Shown here: in pieces, positions 19,040 to 27,100 of the stretch
Layout: each line of letters starts with the position of its first letter
How positions within the stretch are numbered: the stretch's first letter is position 1
Assembly: GCF_025685575.1 (NCBI RefSeq)
Contig: NZ_JAGSYD010000003.1
Span: 186,001 to 250,000, forward strand
Reading direction: 5' to 3'
Source of the DNA: Granulicella cerasi
GTDB lineage: Bacteria; Acidobacteriota; Terriglobia; Terriglobales; Acidobacteriaceae
DNA: 64,000 nucleotides
Notes under the pieces: generated by a model
The model's input: only the letters and a program-made list of their open reading frames with translations
What the model was told of the DNA's origin: nothing
The model's database searches: none
Position numbers and translations under genes: made by a program

Positions 19040-20017
19040 CTAGCGCAACAGACTTTCTTCGCTGGGCTTCATGCGCACCACGCGGTCCACCGCATAGGGC
19101 GAACGCTGCGACTGCGTGAAGAAGTGCCGCACCTGCAACTCGCCAAGCAGCCCGATGCCGATCAACTGAATGCCCGCCAGGATGAGTACAGCGGCGATCA
19201 TGAACCACGGCGCATGTTCGTCCACGACATCAGCATGAGTCATCAGCTTGTGCATCAGCAGCCACAGCGAAATGCCGAAGCCGCCAACGACGCCCAACGA
19301 ACCCACGCTGCCGAAGAAGTGCAGCGGACGCGTCATGTACTTCAGCAGGAAGCGAATCGTCAGCAGATCGAAGAAGACGCGGAAGGTACGCGAGATGCCG
19401 TAGTGGCTCTTGCCTGCTTCGCGTGAGGGGTTCGAGATCGGCACCTCGCAGATGCTCGCGCCATACCAGCTTGCCAGCGCGGGGATGAAGCGATGCATCT
19501 CGCCGTACAACGGAATGTTCTGGATCACATCGCGCCGATACGCCTTGAAGGTGGTGCCGAAATCATGAATCTGCACGCCACTCAGCTTCGCCATCATCCA
19601 GTTCGCGACGCGCGAAGGCAGGCGGCGCATCAACGCGTTGTCACGCCGTTGCGCGCGCCATCCGCTCACCACGTCGTAGCCTTCTTCGAGCTTGGCAAGG
19701 AATTGCGGAATCTCTGCGGGATCATGCTGCAGGTCGCCATCCATCGCCAGCACATACTCGCCGGTGGCATGATCGAAGCCCGCGGCCAGCGCCGAGGTCT
19801 GACCGAAGTTGCGTCGCAACTTGATGAGCAGCACGCGCGAATCCACCGCTGCGATCTCTTCGAGCAGGCGGTAGGTGCGGTCACGCGAACCATCGTCCAC
19901 GAAGACCATCTCGAACGACGAGCCGACCTGTTCGAGAACGTCCTTCACGCGGTCATAGAGGCGCGTGACGTTCTCTTCCTCGTTGTGAAACGGCACGACG
20001 ATGGAGTACTTTGGCAC
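19040..20017 (-). CDS. Membrane-bound glycosyltransferase family 2 (DPM1/GtrB type)
   Basis: Polyprenyl-phosphate glycosyltransferase-like enzyme of 325 residues. The catalytic domain (about 1-230) starts VPKYSIVVPFHNEEENVTRL; VFVDDGSRDRT and VLAMDGDLQHDPAEI hold the nucleotide and metal sites. Two hydrophobic segments near residues 235-290 anchor it in the inner membrane. No ATG fits the N-terminus, so the GTG at 20017 is proposed, with GAGG directly adjoining it; the exact start is uncertain. It probably loads a sugar on undecaprenyl phosphate for cell-surface glycans, and stands apart from the exopolysaccharide operon. Confidence 0.87.
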   Translation of the reverse strand: MPKYSIVVPFHNEEENVTRLYDRVKDVLEQVGSSFEMVFVDDGSRDRTYRLLEEIAAVDSRVLLIKLRRNFGQTSALAAGFDHATGEYVLAMDGDLQHDPAEIPQFLAKLEEGYDVVSGWRAQRRDNALMRRLPSRVANWMMAKLSGVQIHDFGTTFKAYRRDVIQNIPLYGEMHRFIPALASWYGASICEVPISNPSREAGKSHYGISRTFRVFFDLLTIRFLLKYMTRPLHFFGSVGSLGVVGGFGISLWLLMHKLMTHADVVDEHAPWFMIAAVLILAGIQLIGIGLLGELQVRHFFTQSQRSPYAVDRVVRMKPSEESLLR

Positions 20018-20228
20018 CTCTTGATGATAACCCTTTGCGCGGCGCGGGTATCTAGGTCGATTCCGCCGAATCGCTTTTCCTGACGCAAATGCTGCTCGCG
20101 ACCGCCATGATGTTGGAGTGGTGTGTTCCGTAACCGCGGTTCGCACCAACCAACTTTGCACGCTGGGTCTTTGCATCCAACCAGTAAGGCGCATCGCAGG
20201 TGCGCGAAGGGAAAGGAAGTCAACGCGG

Positions 20229-20738
20229 ATGACGCTGAAGCGTATTCTCTGGACCGTGGTCGTGATCGTGCTCGCCATCGGGATCTACTACTGGTATCAG
20301 CAGCGCAGCGATGAAGACACGCTGAAGGCAGGCGGTGTCACCTCGTCTGACAACTCCTACTCGGCCGCCTCCAAGGCGCGCATGGACTCCGGCGCCGTGG
20401 ATCTCGACGGTCGCCCGGTGAATACGACTCCCTCGCCTGCTCCGGTGCGTCAGCTACAACCGACACCGACACCCGCTCCCGTCGTCACGCAGAACACCCC
20501 GGTCGCAACACCGGTCAGCGCGACTGCGCCCGACAACTCGATGCCCGCAGGCGACACGCTTTCTCCGGACGCTCCCGCAGGCATGGCCTTCGGCGGCTCG
20601 GGTAAATTCCAGTGGTATCGCCAGGGCAATCTGACCTGGCGCATCAACACGCAGAGCGGCGCGACCTGCATCGCTTTCGCCACGATGGAAGAGTGGGAAA
20701 AGCCGATCGTCTACACGCACGGTTGCGGCAACGCCTAA
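20229..20738 (+). CDS. Small membrane-anchored protein of unknown function
   Basis: 169-residue protein not recognised as a characterised family. The ATG at 20229 is preceded by GAAAGGAAG; an upstream extension to 20118 looks non-coding. One N-terminal membrane segment (RILWTVVVIVLAIGIYYWY, about 4-22) is followed by a Pro/Thr/Ala-rich linker (about 60-115) and a compact C-terminal part with WYRQGNLTWRINTQSGATC and a final HGCGNA. Two cysteines (C151 region and C167) may pair in the periplasm. It is divergent from the glycosyltransferase and followed by a terminator. Confidence 0.7.
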   Translation: MTLKRILWTVVVIVLAIGIYYWYQQRSDEDTLKAGGVTSSDNSYSAASKARMDSGAVDLDGRPVNTTPSPAPVRQLQPTPTPAPVVTQNTPVATPVSATAPDNSMPAGDTLSPDAPAGMAFGGSGKFQWYRQGNLTWRINTQSGATCIAFATMEEWEKPIVYTHGCGNA

Positions 20739-20760
20739 ACGTACGAGCATCCCCGAACGA

Positions 20761-20784
20761 GCTCCTGCCAGTGCAGGAGCTTTT
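20761..20784 (+). terminator. Intrinsic terminator
   Basis: Perfect 8-bp stem GCTCCTGC/GCAGGAGC, loop CAGT, followed by TTTT. Confidence 0.85.
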
Positions 20785-20835
20785 CTCTTTGCGGCGAAGC
20801 TCAGAGGCGATATCTTCACAGCATCTTCCCCAAGG

Positions 20836-21813
20836 ATGAACCTGATGCGCCTGCAGACTTCGCTCTTCGCCGTAGCTTCCCTGCTCTTCGCTGCGTCCAC
20901 CGGCCTTGCGCAAAACGCGCCTCCGTCTCCGTGGAAGAAGTCGACCGGCTTCACCAATGATTGGCAGCACCTAAAAGAGACGAGTCTGCCGCTCGCTCCC
21001 GGAGTCAGCCTGCTACATGCCTCCGGCGGCAACACGCTGGTGCTCACCGGGCCTGACGGCACGCTGCTCGTCGACCCAAGCTTTGCGCAGGTGGCGCCCG
21101 CGCTGCAGGCGAAGCTGAAGGAGATGGGCGCATCGCCTGTGCGGTTCGTCATCGACTCGCATCTCCACGCAGACCACAGCGGCGCCAACGGTGTCTTTCA
21201 TACAGCGGGGGCGACAGTGATCGCGCAGGACAACGTGCGCGCGCGCATGTCGCGCACACAGGTGTCTCCGCAACGCACGACTTCTGCCGCCCCCGCAGAT
21301 CAACTGCCCACGCTGACGTACGACCACTCGCTACATCTCTATCTGGACGGCGAAAATGTCGTGCTTGATCACCTGCATCCTTCGCACACCGATGGCGATA
21401 CAGCTGTGTTTCTCGAGCACGCCAATGTAGTGCATCTGGGCGATGTCTTCATCAACGGCATGTATCCATACATCGACGTCAACAACGGCGGCAACATCGA
21501 TGGATACTTCCCCGCCCTTGACGATGTGCTGGCGCGCACGGATGACAAAAGCAAGATCATTCCCGGCCACGGAGACCTGGCCGATAAAGCACGCCTGCAG
21601 TTCTATCGCAACATGCTGAAGACGGTCCGTGATCGCGTCGCAGCCGAGGTGGCCAAGGGAGCAACGCTGGAACAGATCTGGGCCACGCATCCTTCGCATG
21701 AATTTGACGCCGAGTGGGCCAGCGACCGGATCACGCCCGAAGATTTCGCCGCGATGATCTACCAAAGCCTGACCGGCAAGCGCCTGGACTATAAGCCCGG
21801 CCTGCTTCGCTGA
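20836..21813 (+). CDS. Secreted metallo-beta-lactamase-fold hydrolase
   Basis: 325-residue zinc hydrolase with a signal peptide ending near GLAQN (residue 26). The metal motif HLHADH is at residues 109-114, with further ligands in DHLHPSHTDGD and IPGHGD. This resembles the SoxH/quinoprotein-relay or subclass B3-like MBL groups rather than a proven beta-lactamase. Its substrate is unknown. It follows a terminator and ends 20 bases before the tRNA gene, which may be read through from it. Confidence 0.85.
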   Translation: MNLMRLQTSLFAVASLLFAASTGLAQNAPPSPWKKSTGFTNDWQHLKETSLPLAPGVSLLHASGGNTLVLTGPDGTLLVDPSFAQVAPALQAKLKEMGASPVRFVIDSHLHADHSGANGVFHTAGATVIAQDNVRARMSRTQVSPQRTTSAAPADQLPTLTYDHSLHLYLDGENVVLDHLHPSHTDGDTAVFLEHANVVHLGDVFINGMYPYIDVNNGGNIDGYFPALDDVLARTDDKSKIIPGHGDLADKARLQFYRNMLKTVRDRVAAEVAKGATLEQIWATHPSHEFDAEWASDRITPEDFAAMIYQSLTGKRLDYKPGLLR

Positions 21814-21833
21814 TGCGATAGACTCATACGTAC

Positions 21834-21910
21834 GGCCCGGTAGCTCAGTTGCATAGAGCAGCGCACTCCTAACGCGAAGGTCGCAGGTTGGACTCCTGCC
21901 CGGGCCACCA
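21834..21910 (+). tRNA. tRNA-Arg (anticodon CCT), with swapped elbow pair
   Basis: A 77-base cloverleaf with encoded CCA. The acceptor GGCCCGG/CCGGGCC and T stem GCAGG/CCTGC are perfect, and the D stem GCTC/GAGC is intact. The anticodon loop CTCCTAA gives CCT at 21868-21870, decoding AGG. The anticodon stem has only three Watson-Crick pairs, with mismatches G27-A43 and A31-C39. Position 19 is C (21852) and position 56 is G (21890), reversing the nearly universal G19-C56 tertiary pair. It lies close behind the MBL gene, and no terminator is seen after it. Confidence 0.9.
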
Positions 21911-21963
21911 CTTCACCCGCATCTGCAACGTCGTTACGTGCATCACTGCGGGCGGGCCGAGCG

Positions 21964-23313
21964 TTATGCCACTTCGTGCTGACGCTTGATGCCAGACACC
22001 ACATACTCCAGCGCATCCATACACCGAGCATCGAGCTTCGTCCCTGCGTCCGTACGCAGGATGACCATCGCCTGCTCGGGCGTAAGGGCATCGCGATACG
22101 GTCTGCTGCTCGAGAGTGCTTCATAGATGTCGGCCACCGCAAGAATGCGTGACAAGAGCGAGAGAGAGTCCGCATTCTTGCCGAAGGGATAGCCGCTTCC
22201 GTCCAGCTTTTCGTGGTGCGATTCAGCGACAGCTGCGATCGAGTCGAAGCTTGGAATCTTGCGCAGCAGCTCCCCACTCAGCCTCGCGTGAGCCTCCATT
22301 GTGCGGCGCTCTTCCACAGTGAGAGGCCCCGCTTTCTCAAGGATCGCCACAGGGATGGCGAGCTTCCCGATGTCGTGCAGCAGCGCCGCACGGCGCAACG
22401 TCGCGATATCTTCTGATGCCACCCCCATCACCTTGGCGATGGAAAGCGCCAGGCGCATCACGTGCGTCGAGTGCTCGTGCGTGAAGTGCGAGTAGGAATC
22501 GATGATCTTGGCAAAGGCTTCGCAAACGTGATCGACCGCGGAGGAGTCGAAGTCGATGCCACGCGGCTCGGGCTCGAGGGACAACGTCATCTGCAGCAGG
22601 TCGTCGCTCTCAAGCTGCTTCCACAGCACGCCGGAGCGCTCGAGCATGGACGCAAGCCGCACCAGCGCTCGGTCAAACCATCCCACGCAACGCTTCTGCA
22701 GCATGGCCATCGCATTCGCTTCGCCATACGCGGCGCGGAAGGCATCAAGCGTCTGCGCAAGTTTGATCAGTTGTGCGCACACCGGAATGCTCGGGCCACG
22801 GAGACCATCGGGCACGCCGCGGCCGTCCCAGCGCTCGCCGATGTGATAAATGTAGTCGGCCGTGTCCCAGCTCATGCCGAGCTCACGCGCAATGTCGGCG
22901 GACTTTCGATTTGCCTCGCTTTCCGCCTCCGACCCGAGCAGCAGTGCAGCCCGCGACCGCGTATGCAGCTTTCCGAGAACGCGGCGCAGTCCGAGCCAGC
23001 TATAGCCGGTCAGTTGGCGCGGCGTCTTCTCGGGCGAGCCTAGAGGAAACCCCAGAATGCTCGACATGCGGAACGAGTTGAAGCTGGAGCCCGCGTCCTT
23101 GAGCAGCAGAGCGTAGTAAAGGTCCTGCATCTCGGCAGGTGAGAGACCGACGCGGCGGGCGATCCGCATGCCGATGATGCAGCTGCGCAGCACATGGCCT
23201 TCGGGGTAACCCTCGGTGCAGCTCAGGGCGTTCATCAGCGACGTAAGGATCGCCGAATATTTCAGCATAGGCCTGCGTCCGGGAATGAAGGTCATGGGCT
23301 TCGATTCGCTCAT
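21964..23313 (-). CDS. Tandem HD-GYP domain protein, first domain degenerate
   Basis: 449-residue cytoplasmic protein. The ATG at 23313 begins MSESKPMTFIPGRRPMLKYS; the longer frame to 23472 is unlikely. The C-terminal HD-GYP (about 275-449) has LLHDIGK (H313, D314) and HHEKLDGSGYP, and is expected to hydrolyse cyclic di-GMP. The N-terminal half (about 15-230) looks like a decayed copy: the HD is LKDAG, and the GYP motif is GERWDGRGVPDG. No sensor or receiver domain is present, so the broken half may be regulatory. Confidence 0.85.
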   Translation of the reverse strand: MSESKPMTFIPGRRPMLKYSAILTSLMNALSCTEGYPEGHVLRSCIIGMRIARRVGLSPAEMQDLYYALLLKDAGSSFNSFRMSSILGFPLGSPEKTPRQLTGYSWLGLRRVLGKLHTRSRAALLLGSEAESEANRKSADIARELGMSWDTADYIYHIGERWDGRGVPDGLRGPSIPVCAQLIKLAQTLDAFRAAYGEANAMAMLQKRCVGWFDRALVRLASMLERSGVLWKQLESDDLLQMTLSLEPEPRGIDFDSSAVDHVCEAFAKIIDSYSHFTHEHSTHVMRLALSIAKVMGVASEDIATLRRAALLHDIGKLAIPVAILEKAGPLTVEERRTMEAHARLSGELLRKIPSFDSIAAVAESHHEKLDGSGYPFGKNADSLSLLSRILAVADIYEALSSSRPYRDALTPEQAMVILRTDAGTKLDARCMDALEYVVSGIKRQHEVA

Positions 23314-23579
23314 ATGGGGTATAGGAGCAAGATTAGTAAAAATTGGAGGTATGCAGGCGCTGGGCAGTCGAAGATTTTCCGCTCGTTTGATATCTCGGGT
23401 GATGTCTCCAAGATATTGTTCATATCTCGGTAAGATTTCCCTTGTTACAACTTTCGTGTAAGTTGGCGCCAAAGATTGTTCTTGTCAAAGGGTTACCTTC
23501 GCGTGGATGCTTCGGTACACGACGATTCTGCTAGTTCCTAGCGGCGTCTCGAGAACGACAGAAAGAAGGAACAACTTTC

Positions 23580-23807
23580 ATGGAACCGGAATTCAAGCGG
23601 CACCAGAGTTTCCCACTCCGTTTATCTCCCTCGGTCCGTGAACATGCAACGTCCATTGCACGTTCTGAAGGAATTTCTCTCAATCACTTCGTCAGCCTTG
23701 CGATCGCGGAGAAGATCAGTCGCATGGAACATGATTTATGGATGGCACGGGAGAGATCCGTTCCCTCACAACCTCCAGGAAGGCCCAACCTGACGCACAC
23801 CAACTAG
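23580..23807 (+). CDS. Lone ribbon-helix-helix (HicB/Arc-type) small protein
   Basis: 75-residue protein with a ribbon-helix-helix-like core: a strand FPLRLSPSVREHA then helices around SIARSEGISLNHFVSLAIAEKI. This is the pattern of HicB C-terminal or Arc-type DNA-binding domains. It starts at an ATG behind AAGAAGGAAC and ends in a basic, proline-rich tail. No HicA-like or other toxin ORF adjoins it, so it is either an orphan antitoxin or a solitary regulator. A terminator follows. Confidence 0.72.
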   Translation: MEPEFKRHQSFPLRLSPSVREHATSIARSEGISLNHFVSLAIAEKISRMEHDLWMARERSVPSQPPGRPNLTHTN

Positions 23808-23830
23808 AGATCCAGCATAAGAAACATCCA

Positions 23831-23868
23831 AGGCGTGACCCGAAAGGGTCACGCCTCTCTCTTTTTTT
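23831..23868 (+). terminator. Intrinsic terminator of the RHH gene
   Basis: Perfect 11-bp stem AGGCGTGACCC/GGGTCACGCCT, GAAA tetraloop, T-run near 23862-23868. Confidence 0.93.
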
Positions 23869-24194
23869 GATAACTTCCGCAAGAAAAATAGGCTCGGATA
23901 TCACCCTTGATATCAGAACGAAGGACTAACTTCTGAAGCCGTACAAATCGCGGAAGCCTTTTGGAATCTATCTCTATCGCATCCGTGCAGTTGGGCCAAA
24001 AAGCAGAGGTTCGAGGACATGAGTTACTCCGTCACGATCTCCGTGTCACACCCTTCGTCTTTCTCGACGAGGGCGGCACGCCGTGTCGTGTCGAGCGATC
24101 CTCGCACCGTGCTTGCATCCCTTCCCTATCTCACCCAGGCAGTTCTCCTCGCAACTTTTCCTTTTCAACGGCCAGTGTCCCAAGGAGTCCTTTC
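23869..24194 (+). other. Leader region of the giant lipoprotein gene
   Basis: About 325 bases without a supported gene. It holds a short palindrome GATATCA-CCCT-TGATATC (23897-23914) and an AAGGAG ribosome site at 24182-24187. The frame of the lipoprotein is open from 23961, but that stretch has no secretion signal and ends in a perfect lipoprotein start, so it is judged non-coding. Confidence 0.6.
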
Positions 24195-27100
24195 ATGAAT
24201 CCCGTCCCCCCAAGCAGATCTCTACGTCCTGGGCTTCATTCCATCCTCTTCACCCTCGTCGCCATCATGATTCTGTTCGTGCTGTCCGGTTGCGGCAGCG
24301 GCGGATATCCCGGCACCGGCATTACCAAGCTTTCGGCTTCGGCCATCACGATTGATTCCGGCCAGTCGTTCGCGTTTACCGCGAGCGTAGCCGGCGGCGG
24401 CAGCGTGAACTGGTCACTGGGCGGATCCTGCTCGGGCGCTGCATGCGGCATGCTTTCAGCCTCCAGCGGCGCTTCAGTCACCTACACGGCTCCTACCGTC
24501 ACCGAGATGATGAAGGTTACGCTGACCGGCTCGCTGCCTGGCACGAAGAGCACCTCTACCGCGACCATCACGGTAAATCCGTCGCCTTCGATCCTTGGCG
24601 CGCCGACGAGCGGCGTCATTGGCACTCCTTATAGCTACACGGTGACGACGACCGGCGGCACAGCTCCTGTAAAGCTGTCTGTCCTTGCGAGCTCGCTGCC
24701 CGCGGGCCTCACCTTCGACGTCAACACGGGCATCATCTCCGGCACGCCGACGACGGCGGGCAGCGGCACGCTGATGCTTTCGCTCTCTGACACCAGCGAC
24801 GTGCCCCTGACGATTCAGTCCACACTGACCGTCACGATCAACTCCACCACGACGCCTCCGACCAGCATTACCCTCAGCGGCAATCCCACCTCCGGTACTG
24901 TCGGCACGGCCTACTCTGCGACGTTCACCGCTACCGGCGGCACCGCACCTTACACCTTCTCCATCGCGGGCGGCGCGTTGCCCACGGGACTTACGCTTTC
25001 CACCGCGGGCGTTATCAGCGGCACACCCACCGCAGCAGGGACCTACGGCTTTACCGTCAAGGTAGTTGATGCCAACAACGCCACTGCCTCGGCGGCCTTT
25101 ACGGTCGTTATCGGCGGCGGGACCACCACCAATCCGCTGACCATCACCACTGGCACGCTGCCCGACGGCACCGTTGGCGTTGCGTACTCATCGACGATCG
25201 GCGTAAGCGGTGGCACCGCACCCTATGGCTGCACGCTCGCTTCGGGCACGCTGCCTGCGGGACTCACGCTCGGCACAAACTGCGTTGTCTCGGGTACGCC
25301 GACCACGGCCGGCACCTCCAGCTTCAACGTCAAGGTTGTTGATTCGGCCTCGCCGGTGAACACCGTCACAGGTCCAGTCAGCATCAAGATCAACGCTGCT
25401 GCGACTGTGATCTCCATCAGCGGCAACCCGCCCGCAGGCACTGTTGGTGCGGCATACGCCGTGACGCTGACCGCCGCTGGCGGCACAGCTCCTTACACCT
25501 TCACCATCATCAGCGGTGCCTTGCCGACAGGTCTCACGCTCTCCACGAGCGGCGCGATCACCGGTACACCCACGACAGCAGGCAGCTACACCTTCGGTGT
25601 ACAGGCTGCAGACGCCAACAGCGCCACCGGCACGGCCAGCTTCACGGTCGCCATCGGTGCCGGCACCACCACCAACCCGCTGACGATCACCACGGGCACG
25701 CTGCCTGATGGCACCGTCAACGTGGCTTACTCCTCGGCGATCGGCGTCAGCGGCGGAACAGCGCCGTATGGTTGCACGATCACCTCGGGTTCGCTACCTG
25801 CGGGCCTGACGATGAGCTCCAACTGCCTGGTGACCGGCACGCCGACGACCGCTGGCACGGCGACCTTCACCGTGCAGGCGACCGACTCGTCCTCACCGAT
25901 GAACACGGTCTCCGGCCCGATCACGCTGAAGATCAACCCGGCCGCGGTGCTGATCGCGATCGGCAACCCGCCAGCAGCCACGGTAGGTACCGCCTACACC
26001 GGAACGATCCCCGTCTCCGGCGGCACGGCCCCCTACAGCTGCACTCTCGTCTCAGGCGCCTTGCCTGCAGGCCTTACGCTCGGCGCGAACTGCACCGTTA
26101 CCGGTACCCCGACGGTGGCAGGCAGCGCGAGCATCACGGTGAAGGCAACAGACTCCGCCTCGCCGTCGAACACCACCAATGGACCGGTGACACTGACCGT
26201 CAACGCAGCCGCGGCGACGATCGTGATCGGCAACCCGCCAGCAGCCACGGTGGGCACGGTCTACAGCGGAGCGATTCCGGTCTCCGGCGGCACGGCGCCC
26301 TACACGTGCTCGCTGGTCTCGGGTACGCTCCCAGCTGGTCTGACGCTCGCTGGCAACTGCTCCATCAGCGGCACCCCCACCACCTCTGGCACCTCCACCT
26401 TCACGGTGAAGGCGACGGACTCGGCCTCGCCGGTCAACACGACGACGGGTGCGGTTTCACTCACGGTGAACGCCGCAGCGCCCACCATCACCATCGGCAA
26501 TCCTCCGGCGGCAACGACGGGCCAACCCTACACCGGAACGATCCCGGTTACGGGTGGTACTGGACCGTATAGCTGCACGATCACCTCCGGCACGCTGCCC
26601 ACCGGGCTCACACTCGGCGCGGCCTGCACGATCACCGGCACGCCCACCACACCGGGCTCGACGATGGTCACCATCCACGCCACCGACTCCAGCTCGCCCC
26701 AGGGCAGCGCAACCGCACCCATCACGGTGACGGTCGGCGCCGCTGGCACCATCACCATCATTGCCCCGGGCAACGCCACGGTCGGTGTTCCTTACACCGG
26801 AACCATTGGCGCCACCGGCGGCACCGCACCCTACACGTGCGCGCTGCAGAGCGGCACGCTTCCCAACGGCCTCACGCAGACCGGCTGCACCATCAGCGGT
26901 ACGCCGACGGCTACAGGCACCTTCACCGTGCAGGAGAAGGTCACCGACTCCAGCACCACACCACTCTCCACCACCGGACCGGTCAGCATCACGGTCAGCG
27001 CTGGCGCAGCCCTGTCCCTCACAGGCTCACTGCCCAACGCCATCGTGAACCAGACCTACTCGCAAACGCTGCAGGCAACGGGCGGAGCTGGTCCTTATAC

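Noticed and set aside
23961..24194. Coding extension of the giant lipoprotein
   Set aside because: It has no signal sequence; the internal ATG has a ribosome site and a lipobox.
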